Shown: piece after piece, positions 44,108-53,307 of the stretch
How the letters are laid out: the number at the start of each line of letters is the position of its first letter
Numbering within the stretch: the first letter of the stretch is position 1
NCBI RefSeq assembly: GCF_004122115.1
Contig: NZ_SBKP01000008.1
Coordinates: forward strand, 81,374-145,373
DNA: 64,000 nucleotides
Reading direction: 5' to 3'
Origin: Sphingobium fluviale
GTDB lineage: Bacteria; Pseudomonadota; Alphaproteobacteria; Sphingomonadales; Sphingomonadaceae
Notes under the pieces: generated by a model
Database searches by the model: none
The model's input: the letters and a program-made list of their open reading frames with translations, nothing else
What the model was told of the DNA's origin: nothing
Program-made: the position numbers and the translations under genes

Positions 44108-45568
44108 ATGGATACGCATGTGGCGGAGCAGTTGAAGGAGCGGGTCGCCTTTTTCAACATGGCTGGAGACGAGGATTATTACCCCTATGTCCGTAATGCC
44201 CTCTCCAGGATTGGAGATGAGAGTCTCGATAAATTTTATCGCATGATCTCTGCCCAGCCGCATTTGCGGGACATGTTCAGCTCTCAGGAGGCGATGAACG
44301 GTGCGCGGCGGGCGCAGGTGGCGCATTGGCAGCACCTCTTCACTGGCCGCCCTACGCCGGAATATGCTGTGCGCGCGCAGCATATCGGCAAGGTGCACTC
44401 AAAGATCGGGCTGGAGCCGCGCTGGTATATCGGCGGTTATGCCAATGTGCTGGCCGATGTGATCGTTCATCTGGTCAAAAGTTCCCCCTATGGCCGCCTG
44501 CCGGGCATGGAGCGGCTCGCCAGCACGCTGGTGGCACTTATCCGCGCGGCGATGCTCGATATGGAGATTGCGGTCTCGACCTATTTCGATGCCGAGCAGG
44601 AAATGCGCAACGAGATGCTAAGCAAATTTGGCGACGTGCTGGGAAGGATGGCGCAGGGCGATCTTACCGTTTCGCTGCCGCAGATGCAGGGCCAGTTCGG
44701 TGAGCTGGCGACGAACTTCAACAGCGCTGTGCGGCAACTGCATGAGGCGATGGCGGCGGTGGCCTATAGCGTGGAGCATATTCACAGCGGATCGGACGAA
44801 ATCCGTGTCGCGTCGGATGATTTTGCTGTGCGGACAGAGCGCCAGTCCGCCTCGCTGGAGGAAACGGCGGCGGCGATGAGCGAAGTTACGGGCATGATCC
44901 AGCAGGGAGCGAGCCAGACCGCCAGCATGAACGCCACTGTCACGATCATGCAGAAGGAAATCGCCGAAGGGGGTGAGGTTGTTGCCAGCGCGGTTCAGGC
45001 GATGGACCAGATCCACCAAAGCTCCAGCGAGATTGCCCAGATCATCGACGTGATCGAGGGCATTGCCTTTCAGACCAATCTGCTGGCGCTCAATGCTGGC
45101 GTAGAGGCCGCGCGTGCCGGCGATGCGGGGCAGGGCTTTGCCGTGGTCGCGAGTGAGGTGCGGGCATTGGCCCAGCGCTCGTCAGACGCGGCGCAGGGCA
45201 TCAAGGACCTTATCTCCAAAAGCGGCGCTCAGGTGGAAAAGGGCGTCAGCCTCGTGGGCCGCGCGGGCACGGTGTTGCAGGATATCGTCACCCGCATCAA
45301 CGAGATGAGCGGCACCATGCAGGAGCTGGCCGCCGCGGCGGTGACACAGGCGGAGACGCTTGATCATGTCAACGCGGCCGTGGGCGATATGGACCGCATG
45401 ACGCAACAGAACGCCGCCATGGCCGAGCAGAGCAACGCCGCCTCGCGCACCCTTGCGGTGGAGGCGGATTCCTTAAGCGACCAGATCAAGAAATTCCGCG
45501 TCGCCCTGAGCACCAACCGCGTGCGTGACGCCGCCAAGGGCAAGACCGGTTACCGCGCCGCTGCGTGA
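44108..45568 (+). CDS. Globin-coupled methyl-accepting chemotaxis sensor
   Basis: This 486-residue soluble chemoreceptor has residues 1-170 forming a globin sensor domain (FYRMISAQPHLRDMFSS; the proximal-histidine region RAQHIGKVHSKIGLEPRWYI). No membrane helix follows. A short HAMP-like segment and a methyl-accepting domain come next, with the kinase-contact hairpin IIDVIEGIAFQTNLLALNAG and GFAVVASEVRALAQRS. It resembles HemAT/aerotaxis sensors that bind O2 through haem. A TATAAT box lies about 25 bp upstream of the ribosome site. Confidence 0.88.
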   Translation: MDTHVAEQLKERVAFFNMAGDEDYYPYVRNALSRIGDESLDKFYRMISAQPHLRDMFSSQEAMNGARRAQVAHWQHLFTGRPTPEYAVRAQHIGKVHSKIGLEPRWYIGGYANVLADVIVHLVKSSPYGRLPGMERLASTLVALIRAAMLDMEIAVSTYFDAEQEMRNEMLSKFGDVLGRMAQGDLTVSLPQMQGQFGELATNFNSAVRQLHEAMAAVAYSVEHIHSGSDEIRVASDDFAVRTERQSASLEETAAAMSEVTGMIQQGASQTASMNATVTIMQKEIAEGGEVVASAVQAMDQIHQSSSEIAQIIDVIEGIAFQTNLLALNAGVEAARAGDAGQGFAVVASEVRALAQRSSDAAQGIKDLISKSGAQVEKGVSLVGRAGTVLQDIVTRINEMSGTMQELAAAAVTQAETLDHVNAAVGDMDRMTQQNAAMAEQSNAASRTLAVEADSLSDQIKKFRVALSTNRVRDAAKGKTGYRAAA

Positions 45569-45628
45569 GTTTGAGGCGTTAGGAGAGGGGCGGGGAGGAA
45601 GCGCGCAGCTTAGCGCCTTCCTCCCGCC

Positions 45629-46321
45629 TTATTGCGCCAACTTCAGTACTGCCGTCGGCGCGGCGCGCGTCTCTGGCGTGATGGTCCAGACAATCTGTTT
45701 GCCGCGCTGCGTATCTGTAGCGCCGTCTTCCTGATTCTGGCTGATGATCTCGGCATCGGTGGTGAGGGTGAAGGTGCCATTACGGTCCTTCGCGCCGCTG
45801 CCCCCGCCCATGCCGCCCATCGGCCCGGCGGCTGCCCCGCTTGCCTCTTCGCCAAACCCTGGTGCCATCATCCGCACCTTGCCATCCGCACGCACTTCTA
45901 TCGCGAGGAAGGGGATGATCGCCTTGGCGTCGATGTTGAACGGGAAGACGAAGCTGTGATCGAGCCTGCCGCTGATCTGATAATCGACGCTGAGCTTGTC
46001 TGGCCCGACGACACGGACCGAGCGGAAGCCCTTTTCTTTTGCCAGCGCATCGGCAACCGCCTTGGTCTTGGCGGCAGTTTCCTTGGATTTCTGTGCTGAC
46101 TTCGTGGGGGCAGGCGAGGGCGCTTTACCGTCTCCAGTGTCCGTCATGTCCGGCATCTGGTCCGATGGCTCGGCGACGATGACCTCGCCCACATAGGCAA
46201 AGCTGAATGTGCCATCCTTGCGGATATCGAGGTTCGAGGTGAACTTGCCGGGGCTGAGCAGGCAGCCCGACAGCAAGACCAACGGCGCCAGAGCGGCGGT
46301 GATGCGGGCAAGCAAGGTCAT
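45629..46321 (-). CDS. Hypothetical lipoprotein
   Basis: This gene is not recognised as a named family. The 230-residue product has a lipoprotein signal (PLVLLSGC, Cys near 20), then SNLDIRKDGTFSFAYVGEV, a beta-rich pattern seen in secreted DUF-type lipoproteins. A Ser/Thr/Lys-rich linker, a Gly-Met-rich insert (PMGGMGGGSG) and a C-terminal TDTQRGKQIVWTITPETR follow. It is probably an outer-membrane lipoprotein facing the periplasm. The ATG at 46321 gives the standard signal; an upstream one only adds nine unlikely residues. Confidence 0.65.
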   Translation of the reverse strand: MTLLARITAALAPLVLLSGCLLSPGKFTSNLDIRKDGTFSFAYVGEVIVAEPSDQMPDMTDTGDGKAPSPAPTKSAQKSKETAAKTKAVADALAKEKGFRSVRVVGPDKLSVDYQISGRLDHSFVFPFNIDAKAIIPFLAIEVRADGKVRMMAPGFGEEASGAAAGPMGGMGGGSGAKDRNGTFTLTTDAEIISQNQEDGATDTQRGKQIVWTITPETRAAPTAVLKLAQ

Positions 46322-46352
46322 GGCTGGTTCCCTCTTACAGCCTCCCATTCAA

Positions 46353-47108
46353 TCACCGATTGGTCGCTGCGTAAAGCGCAATCGCGGCGGCGTTGGAGAC
46401 GTTGAGGCTCTCCATGCGCGGGCTTATCGGCAGTTTCGCAACAATGTCGCAATGGGCGATGCTGTTGTGACGCAGGCCGTCTCCCTCTGCGCCAAGTACG
46501 AGTGCGACCTTGCTCGCTCCTTTGAGCGCACCGGCCAGGGTTTCTCCCGCGTCACCATCCAGCCCGATGCGCCAGTATCCGGCCTCTGCAATTTCATCCA
46601 GCGCACGGGCAAGGTTCACCACCCGCACCCAAGGCATGATCTCCAGAGCGCCGCTTGCCGCGCGGGCCAGCACGCCGCTCTCCGGCGGAGAATGTCGGTC
46701 CTGCGTCACGATCGCCAGCGCATCGAACGCGGCGGCGGAGCGGAAGATCGCGCCAACATTGTGCGGGTCCGTCACCTGATCGAGCACAAGCAGCGGCCGC
46801 GCACCAGCTGGCCCGTCCTCTGTGCCCTGCTCCAGCACATCGCCCAGCCAGATATCATCGAGCGGTTCCACTTCCGCCACGATGCCCTGGTGCGGTGCAT
46901 CATTGGGCACCATCCGTCCCAGATCCGCCACATCGGAATAGACGATGGGCAGCACGGGGGGCAACTCCAGCGCGTTCAGGCACTCACGCGTGCCCCATAT
47001 CTTTCGCACCACCCGGTCGGGATTGGCCAGCGCGGCGATGACGGCATGGCGACCATAAAGGCGGGGGAAGCCGCCCTTGGGCTTGCCGGTTCTGTGTCCT
47101 CTTTTCAT
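46353..47108 (-). CDS. rlmB: SpoU-family RNA 2'-O-methyltransferase (RlmB-like)
   Basis: The 251-residue enzyme has an N-terminal substrate-binding domain (RLYGRHAVIAALANP) and a trefoil-knot SPOUT domain with the three SpoU motifs: VLDQVTDPHNVGAIFRSA, LVLGAEGDGLR and PMESLNVSNA-type ISPRMESLNVSNAAAIAL. RlmB methylates G2251 of 23S rRNA; exact assignment within the family is not certain. AAGGGAG precedes the ATG at 47108. The open frame continues upstream through tRNA-Tyr, which is not coding. Confidence 0.85.
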   Translation of the reverse strand: MKRGHRTGKPKGGFPRLYGRHAVIAALANPDRVVRKIWGTRECLNALELPPVLPIVYSDVADLGRMVPNDAPHQGIVAEVEPLDDIWLGDVLEQGTEDGPAGARPLLVLDQVTDPHNVGAIFRSAAAFDALAIVTQDRHSPPESGVLARAASGALEIMPWVRVVNLARALDEIAEAGYWRIGLDGDAGETLAGALKGASKVALVLGAEGDGLRHNSIAHCDIVAKLPISPRMESLNVSNAAAIALYAATNR

Positions 47109-47206
47109 ATGCTCCCTTTTCACCAACAAGCATTGACAGGCAAGCCTCCATTCGCCATGAGCGCGCTTCCGACAGCGATTTGTCCTTCTTGTGACGTGCT
47201 GATCGA

Positions 47207-47292
47207 GGACAGGTGGCCGAGTGGTTAATGGCAGCAGACTGTAAATCTGCCCGCGAGAGCGTACGCTGGTTCGAATCCAGCCCTGTCCACCA
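47207..47292 (+). tRNA. tRNA-Tyr (anticodon GTA), probable island attachment gene
   Basis: Acceptor GGACAGG pairs with CCTGTCC, anticodon loop CTGTAAA gives GTA, a long variable arm is present and CCA is encoded. An integrase remnant begins 197 bp downstream and all accessory genes lie on its 3-prime side, as expected when a mobile element inserts into a tRNA 3-prime end. No duplicate of the tRNA end was noticed downstream within the window. Confidence 0.95.
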
Positions 47293-47488
47293 CCGCCCTT
47301 TCTCCCAACATCCCCGAAAAGCCCTAGAAATCGCAGAAAACCAAGGGTATTCTGCGCTACATCGTCCGCATTCGACCGCTCCTGTTTGCTTGCAGCCGGA
47401 GCGTAGTGTGGGAGAGATGTGGGAGTAAAATGGCTTCCTCCCACACTTGAGTTCTCCCACAATGGCGGCAAAGATGTGGGAGTAACCT

Positions 47489-47785
47489 ATGGGCAAACTC
47501 ACGGCGGTTGCGGTCAAGGCCGCTTTGGCGAATCCGGGCACCTATCAGGATGGCGACGGATTGGTCCTCAGAGTCGACAAAAGAGGAGGAGCTTATTGGC
47601 TCCTGCGAATCCAGCGCGATGGCAAACGTCAGGATATCGGGCTGGGTAGTCCGAAGCTGGTCACGCTGGCCGAAGCACGTGCGAAGGCTGCCGATCTCCG
47701 CAAGGCGGTAAAGGTCGAAAAGCGGGATGTGCTGACCGAGCGGAAGGACGAGGAAGCCGCCAAAGTCACCTTCCGCGAACCTTCG
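47489..47785 (+). pseudogene. P4-type tyrosine integrase, N-terminal fragment
   Basis: The first 97 residues are the arm-binding domain of P4-like integrases: MGKLTAVAVKAALANPGTYQ, GLVLRVDKRGGAYWLLRIQR, RQDIGLGSPKLVTLAEARAK, then KVTFRE, where the core-binding domain should begin. After that the sequence becomes the 3-prime end of the oppositely oriented TetR gene, so about 300 residues including the catalytic domain are lost. It cannot recombine. Position next to tRNA-Tyr marks the element boundary. Confidence 0.8.
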
Positions 47786-48245
47786 CATCGGGCGCCTGAA
47801 GCGCACCCTTCTTGTGCAGATGGGCGATGTAGGTGGCCATCGCCTGCCAGGCCCGCTCGGCGCCGCAGGTGTAAAGCGTGCTGCCCAGCGCCGAGTTTGC
47901 CCCTTCTGCGATCGCCGCGCGCATGATTGCGATCGCGTCTGATGAGGTCAGCAGCGCAAGATAGGCAAGTCCAAAACGTCGCAATGCAGAATAAGCATCC
48001 GGATTGGATCTATCGAGCAGATCAATCGCATCCTCGGCCTGCTCTTCCATGACCGCCATCATCGCAGCAGCGAACAGCTCCTCCTTGGATTTGAAGTAAC
48101 CGTAGAGCGTTCCCTTTGACCCGCCGATCCGGGCTGAGATGGCCGCCATGCTGGCGCGCGCATAGCCCACCTCACGGAACATCTCGGTTGCCACGTCGAG
48201 GATTGCCTGACGACGATCATCGGTCCTCACTCTCATGGACGACAT
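47766..48245 (-). CDS. TetR family repressor, C-terminally truncated
   Basis: The N-terminal helix-turn-helix is intact (QAILDVATEMFREVGYARAS, GGSKGTLYGYFKSKEELFAA). The ligand-binding part runs through AERAWQAMATYIAHLHKKG and then ends after 159 residues in VRGR, where relatives have some 40 more. The lost end coincides with the integrase break. It is divergent from the efflux operon, which it presumably regulates. Loss of the dimerisation or ligand helices could make the pump constitutive. Confidence 0.75.
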   Translation of the reverse strand: MSSMRVRTDDRRQAILDVATEMFREVGYARASMAAISARIGGSKGTLYGYFKSKEELFAAAMMAVMEEQAEDAIDLLDRSNPDAYSALRRFGLAYLALLTSSDAIAIMRAAIAEGANSALGSTLYTCGAERAWQAMATYIAHLHKKGALQAPDAKVRGR

Positions 48246-48334
48246 CCTTTCTCATACACACCTGTACGGTTTTCGATTGACGAACACAAGTGCAAGCCAA
48301 TAAATGACCATATTGTATGGTTTTCAGGTGTCGT

Positions 48335-49762
48335 ATGGATTCGCCTCATTGCTCAATATCGTTGCGAGTTGTCTGCGGATTCGCCGCGCTCGCGCTGTCC
48401 GGCTGCGCCACGCTACCCGAGCGGGTAGAGCTTCCGACCATTTCCTCTCCCGATCGGTTCGATACCACCAACAGCCTGACAGCTCCGGCCGTCGACTGGC
48501 CTTCCGATCGCTGGTGGGACGGTTTTGGCGATCCCCAGCTGACCACGCTGATCGAAGAAGGCCTTGCCGAAGCGACCGATCTGCGCGTGGCGCAGGCGCG
48601 CTTCGCCCGCGCGGAGGCCATGATCCATGAGACACACAGCCGCTTGCTTCCGACATTGAGCGCCGCCGCAGAAGGTGGCGCAACCAAGCAGAGCTACAAC
48701 TATCTTTTCGCCCGCGAGTTCGCCCCGCAAGGCTGGCCGGAATATGGGCTGGTAACCGCGCGCCTCGACTGGGAGCTCGATTTCTGGGGCCGCAACCGGG
48801 CTGCTCTTGCTGCCGCCCGATCCGAAGCGGCCGCGGCGGAAGCCGAGGCAGCGTCCGTGCGGCTAGCGGTTTCTGCCGGTATCGCCAGCGCTTATGCCGA
48901 TCTTGCTGCGCTCCATGCGGAGCAAGAAACCGCCGCCAAGGCCGTTGAAATACGCGCCCGCACGCTCGACCTCATGGAAGGGCGCAAGGCGCAGGGTCTT
49001 GAGAATGACGGCGCAGTACAACGCGCCCGCTCGGCGCTGGCGACGGCGCAGGGAGAGCTTGCCGCGCTCGATGAATTTCTTGTGCTCACCCGGCATCGCA
49101 TTGCCGCGCTGCTTGGTGCGGGGCCCGATCGTGGCCTTGCCATTGCCCGTCCGGCTCTCATCACGCGCGATGACCTCGGGCTTCCCGCGAACCTGCCTGC
49201 GGAACTGATCGGACGCCGGCCCGACATCATCGCCGCGCGGATGCGCAGCGAAGCGGCCGTAAGCCGGATCAAGGAAGTGCGCGCTTCCTTCTATCCCAAT
49301 ATCAACCTTGCCGGGCTGATCGGCCTCCAGGCGCTCGGCCTCGACAATGTGTTCAAGAACGGGTCGGAGTTCGGCACGGTCGGTCCCGCCATCAGCCTGC
49401 CGATCTTCGACGGTGGCCGGCTGCGCGGCCGGCTGCGTGGGACGGAAGCCGATTATCAGGCGGCTGTCGCCCAATATGACGGCGCGCTTGTCCAGGCGCT
49501 GCGCGAAGTGGCCGACGCCATGGCGAGCGGGCGGGCGCTCGGCGAACGTCTCGACCGGGCGCAGGAGGCCGAACGCGCCGCCGATGCCGCCTGGACCGTC
49601 GCTAACAATCGCTATCGCGGCGGCCTTGCCACCTCGCTCGACGTGCTGGCGGCCGAGGATGCGCTGATCGCGACACGGCGCACTGTCGCCGCTCTCCAAA
49701 CCCGTGCCTTCGCTCTCGACGTCGCGCTCGTGCGCGCACTCGGCGGCGGCTTCCGTTTCTGA
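48335..49762 (+). CDS. NodT family efflux outer-membrane lipoprotein
   Basis: This 475-residue TolC-like channel begins with a lipoprotein signal (ALALSGCATLP). The two outer-membrane-efflux repeats follow: WWDGFGDPQLTTLIEEGLAE, LDWELDFWGRNRAALAAARS, then RRPDIIAARMRSEAAVSRIKE and PIFDGGRLRGRLRGTEADY. It is the outer-membrane exit of the pump formed with the next two genes, 15 and 20 bp apart. The ATG at 48335 is favoured by CAGGTG upstream; 48317 is an alternative. Confidence 0.9.
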   Translation: MDSPHCSISLRVVCGFAALALSGCATLPERVELPTISSPDRFDTTNSLTAPAVDWPSDRWWDGFGDPQLTTLIEEGLAEATDLRVAQARFARAEAMIHETHSRLLPTLSAAAEGGATKQSYNYLFAREFAPQGWPEYGLVTARLDWELDFWGRNRAALAAARSEAAAAEAEAASVRLAVSAGIASAYADLAALHAEQETAAKAVEIRARTLDLMEGRKAQGLENDGAVQRARSALATAQGELAALDEFLVLTRHRIAALLGAGPDRGLAIARPALITRDDLGLPANLPAELIGRRPDIIAARMRSEAAVSRIKEVRASFYPNINLAGLIGLQALGLDNVFKNGSEFGTVGPAISLPIFDGGRLRGRLRGTEADYQAAVAQYDGALVQALREVADAMASGRALGERLDRAQEAERAADAAWTVANNRYRGGLATSLDVLAAEDALIATRRTVAALQTRAFALDVALVRALGGGFRF

Positions 49763-49776
49763 AGGATAACAGACCC

Positions 49777-50943
49777 ATGTCCAGCGACACGACGGCTATT
49801 GCGCAGGATGCCGCTCTTCCCCTCATCGATGAAACCCCTGAGGCACGGGCCGAACGCACGGGTAAGCGTAAGCACCTGTTCCTGTGGCTCGCCGCCGCCG
49901 TGCTGGTGCTTGGTGGCGGCTATTATGCCTATGACCATTTCATCGCCTCGCGCCATGTGACGACCAACAATGCCTATGTCGGCGCCAACGTCGCGCAGGT
50001 GACGCCGCTGGTCGGCGGGCCGGTGCTGGAAGTCCTTGTGGAAGACACCATGCCCGTGAAGCGCGGCGACATTCTCGTCCGCCTCGACGACACCGATGCG
50101 AAGATTGCCCTTGCCCGCGCTGAAGCCGAACTGGCGCTGACCGAACGCCGCGTGCGCAGCCTCGTCGCCACCGACGGCGGTCTCGGTGCGCAAGTCGAGG
50201 CCCGCATAGCCGATCAGGCCCGGGCGGAAGCAGGGCTGACATCGGCCCGTGCCGATCTCGAAAGAGCGCGCATCGACCTGCAACGGCGGGAGGCCCTGGC
50301 CGCCTCCGGCTCGGTGTCCGGCGAAGAGTTGACCATTGCGCGCAACGCGCTCAGCACCGCCACCGCCAATCTTAAGGCGACCGAGGCCGAACGCGCGCAG
50401 GCGGCCGCCAACCGTACCGCGGCCATGGGCACGCGCAACGCCAACCGTGTCCTCATCGACAATACGACGCCCGGAACGCATCCCGAAGTGCTGGCGGCGC
50501 GTGCGGCGCGCGATCAGGCGAAGATCGATCTGGAACGCACGGTAATCCGCGCACCGATCGACGGCGTGGTTTCGCGCCGTCAGGTCCAGCCGGGCCAGCG
50601 GGCTCAGCCCGGCGCCGTGCTGATGGTCGTAGTGCCGACGCACGCCGCCTATGTCGATGCCAATTTCAAGGAAGTGCAGCTTGAGAAGGTCCGTCCCGGA
50701 CAGAGTGTGAAACTCACCTCCGACCTTTATGGCAAAAAGGTTGAGTATCGTGGCACGGTTGTCGGCTTTTCGGGCGGGACCGGCTCGGCTTTCGCCATCG
50801 TACCGGCGCAGAACGCCACCGGTAACTGGATCAAAGTCGTGCAACGCCTGCCGGTGCGGATCAGGCTCGATCCGAAACAACTGGCAGAGCATCCCCTCCA
50901 GGTCGGCCTGTCGATGACCGCCCGCATCGACGTCTCCAACTGA
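49777..50943 (+). CDS. emrA: EmrA-type HlyD family membrane fusion protein
   Basis: The 388-residue adaptor links EmrB to the outer-membrane channel. One membrane helix lies near 32-48 (LWLAAAVLVLGGGYYAYDHF), followed by the half-lipoyl motif YVGANVAQVTPLVGGPVLEV. A long alpha-hairpin (about 105-235) and the second lipoyl half with RTVIRAPIDGVVSRRQVQPG come next, then a beta-barrel and SMTARIDVSN at the end. It is between the NodT gene and emrB. Confidence 0.9.
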   Translation: MSSDTTAIAQDAALPLIDETPEARAERTGKRKHLFLWLAAAVLVLGGGYYAYDHFIASRHVTTNNAYVGANVAQVTPLVGGPVLEVLVEDTMPVKRGDILVRLDDTDAKIALARAEAELALTERRVRSLVATDGGLGAQVEARIADQARAEAGLTSARADLERARIDLQRREALAASGSVSGEELTIARNALSTATANLKATEAERAQAAANRTAAMGTRNANRVLIDNTTPGTHPEVLAARAARDQAKIDLERTVIRAPIDGVVSRRQVQPGQRAQPGAVLMVVVPTHAAYVDANFKEVQLEKVRPGQSVKLTSDLYGKKVEYRGTVVGFSGGTGSAFAIVPAQNATGNWIKVVQRLPVRIRLDPKQLAEHPLQVGLSMTARIDVSN

Positions 50944-50962
50944 TCCCGCAGGGGTAAGTCTC

Positions 50963-52504
50963 ATGGCCAGCGCCGCAAGCGACGGACCCGTCATCCGGCC
51001 CATGACCGGCGCAAAGCTGATCCTGGCCGCGATCATCATCGGCCTCGGCAACTTTCTCGTCGTGCTCGACACGACCATCGCCAATGTCTCGATCCCGACC
51101 ATTGCTGGGTCTCTGGGCGTATCGCCGACACAGGCGACCTGGGTGATAACCTCCTATGCAGTAGCCGAAGCCATCACCGTGCCGCTCACCGGCTGGTTGG
51201 CCCGGCGTTTCGGCGGCCTGCGGGTGTTCATCACCTCATATCTCGCCTTCGGCGCCATCTCCATCCTGTGCGGTCTTTCCACGACGCTGGAGATGCTGAT
51301 TGCAGGGCGTGTGCTGCTCGGCCTTGCCGGAGGCACAATCATCCCACTGTCGCTCACTCTGTTGCTGCGCATCTTCCCGCCTGAAAAGGCCACTATCGGC
51401 ACGATCATCTGGGCGATGACCACAACCGTCGCCCCCATCGCCGGGCCGATCCTCGGCGGCGTCATCTCCGACAATATCGGTTGGGAGTGGATATTCTTCA
51501 TCAATGTGCCGCTGGCCTTCGCCGGCGGGTTGGGTCTCATCTGGCTGATGCGCGATCAGCACGACCCGACGGCCAAAGCCAAGGTGGACGGCGTAGGCCT
51601 CGGCCTGCTCATCGTCTGGGTCGGAGCGCTGCAGATCATGCTCGACGAGGGACGCAACCTCGACTGGTTCGCTTCCACCGAAGTTCGGGTGCTCGCGGTT
51701 GTCGCCGCGATCGGATTTGTCGCCTTTCTGATCTGGGAACTGACCGAGAAGGAGCCGATCGTCAATCTGCGGGTGTTCCGCCATCGCGGGTTCGTCGCGG
51801 CCTCGCTGACCTATTCAGCGGCGTTCGGCGCCTTCTTCGCCACGATCGTGCTCATCCCGCTCTGGCTCCAGCAGAATATGGGCTACACTGCGACATGGGC
51901 TGGCTATGCGACTGGGATCATGGGGATATTAGCGGTCATCTCCTCGCCGATCATCGGCAAGGCGGCCGAGAAGATCGATCCCCGGCTGATCGTATTTATC
52001 GGCGTCATGGGCCTTGGCGCCATCGCCGCATGGCGCACCACCTTCACGCCCGACATCACCTTTGGACAAATGGCCTGGCCAATGCTGCTGACAGGGCCGT
52101 TCCTGATGATGTTCTTCATCCCCGTGACGGGCCTGTGCATCTCCAGCGTCGAGCAGCATGAGCAGGCCGATGCCGCAGGTATTTCCAACTTCATGCGCAC
52201 GGTCGCCGGCGCCTTTGCCGCCGCCCTCGTGCAGACGGGCTGGAACAACGCCGCGCGCGAGAACCAGGCGGAACTGGTCGGCACCATGACGCAGGACCGC
52301 GCCACGCTCGACGCCATGATGGCCGATGGAACATCGCAGGAGGTGGCCACCACCATGCTGACCGGCATGGTGCAGGGCCAGAGCGTCATTCTCGCCACGC
52401 TCGACATGTTCTCGATGCTGGCCATCTGTTTCGCATTCGCCGCTATGCTCATTTGGCTGGTGCCCAAACCCAAAGGACCGCTCGACATGAGCGGCGGGCA
52501 TTAG
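50963..52504 (+). CDS. emrB: EmrB/QacA-type MFS drug efflux transporter (DHA2, 14 spans)
   Basis: The 513-residue inner-membrane proton/drug antiporter has the DHA2 motif FLVVLDTTIANVSIPTIAGS in helix 1, ATWVITSYAVAEAITVPLTG, the motif A loop RRFGGLRVF, motif C GPILGGVISDNIGWEWIFFI, and a C-terminal group of helices typical of 14-span proteins. With EmrA and the NodT channel it forms a tripartite pump for hydrophobic toxicants; the substrate is not predictable. A small hairpin (ACCATC/GATGGT) follows the stop. Confidence 0.92.
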   Translation: MASAASDGPVIRPMTGAKLILAAIIIGLGNFLVVLDTTIANVSIPTIAGSLGVSPTQATWVITSYAVAEAITVPLTGWLARRFGGLRVFITSYLAFGAISILCGLSTTLEMLIAGRVLLGLAGGTIIPLSLTLLLRIFPPEKATIGTIIWAMTTTVAPIAGPILGGVISDNIGWEWIFFINVPLAFAGGLGLIWLMRDQHDPTAKAKVDGVGLGLLIVWVGALQIMLDEGRNLDWFASTEVRVLAVVAAIGFVAFLIWELTEKEPIVNLRVFRHRGFVAASLTYSAAFGAFFATIVLIPLWLQQNMGYTATWAGYATGIMGILAVISSPIIGKAAEKIDPRLIVFIGVMGLGAIAAWRTTFTPDITFGQMAWPMLLTGPFLMMFFIPVTGLCISSVEQHEQADAAGISNFMRTVAGAFAAALVQTGWNNAARENQAELVGTMTQDRATLDAMMADGTSQEVATTMLTGMVQGQSVILATLDMFSMLAICFAFAAMLIWLVPKPKGPLDMSGGH

Positions 52505-53034
52505 GAACCATCTGTCGATGGTCCGCGAACCATGCCCGGACTTGCATCCAGGCCAGTCGAACGCTGTAAGATAGCGTCGATGCTGACGGTCCATCATGTC
52601 CGAACCGGCTGCGATGCCCACTAAGATGTCAGCTGACGGATATTCATCAGAAGCGGCCCAACGCCAGCTTAGGGCGTGGTCTTGCGCGTTCAGCGCATTT
52701 GACTGGAATGGTGGAGGGCGGAATAGCTGCTACACGCTCAGCGCCATCACAAAGCTGCCACTGACACTCCGTCCCTCACTTCTCACGGTAGCGCAGAGCC
52801 TCGATCAGGGCGGCCAGGCCGTCGAGAAACTGAACGCGTTCTACGGCGAAAACCTCTGACGTAAGCGAAGCTCGGGCCGGTTACCCATCGCGGTGTCCGA
52901 TCGCAGTCGTGCCGTCTCTAACGTCCGCAATCAGGCGGTGTCGAAGGGGATTGGAATGACTGATATGAGGGCGCTTAGCTGCCATCAGCCAGCAGACGAA
53001 AAGCCATAAGAATTCTCCATGACACTCATCTATC
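52505..53034. other. 530-bp gap with no supported gene
   Basis: The gap between emrB and the traD remnant holds a short hairpin at 52507-52522. It also contains an open frame of 87 codons (52596-52859) without a ribosome site, family resemblance or typical composition. It is probably decayed DNA of the mobile region. Confidence 0.5.
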
Positions 53035-53307
53035 TCAGCCCTGCTGATCCGCCTCGAATGCCCGTTTCCCCTTGCGCCTGAACAGCACCAGCGCCTGCGC
53101 ACCATCCGGCCCGCGCAGCTTGGCGGCCACGGTGAGGAACGCGCCGTAAAGAGCCGCCCGATCATCGTCGGTCAGCTCGACCAGATCGGCCTTGGCGACC
53201 AGGCCGCCCAGCTCGATCAGTTGCCGCGTCCGTTCGCGTCGTTTTACCTGCCATTCGCGCATGTCGGTTCTCGCCTTTGCCGCCTCAAGCCGATGCCGCG
53301 CCGCCAT
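53035..53307 (-). CDS. traD: Conjugal transfer protein TraD (Ti/MobA-type)
   Basis: The 90-residue product has the small-TraD pattern REWQVKRRERTRQLIELGGL, VAKADLVELTDDDRAALYGA and ends in a basic tail. This is the small accessory relaxosome protein of Ti-type transfer regions, not the coupling ATPase of F. It follows traC, overlapping it by 23 bases with the start at 53307; a second ATG at 53262 is possible. No coupling-protein or type IV secretion genes follow. Confidence 0.75.
   Translation of the reverse strand: MAARHRLEAAKARTDMREWQVKRRERTRQLIELGGLVAKADLVELTDDDRAALYGAFLTVAAKLRGPDGAQALVLFRRKGKRAFEADQQG

Noticed and set aside
47109..47471. N-terminal extension of the SpoU methyltransferase through tRNA-Tyr
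   Set aside because: The reading frame crosses a tRNA gene on the other strand; the start at 47108 has an AAGGGAG site and the family N-terminus.
49612..51102. 496-codon frame opposite the efflux genes
   Set aside because: Antisense to three strongly recognised genes.
52596..52859. 87-codon frame after emrB
   Set aside because: No ribosome site, no family resemblance, unusual composition; treated as non-coding.
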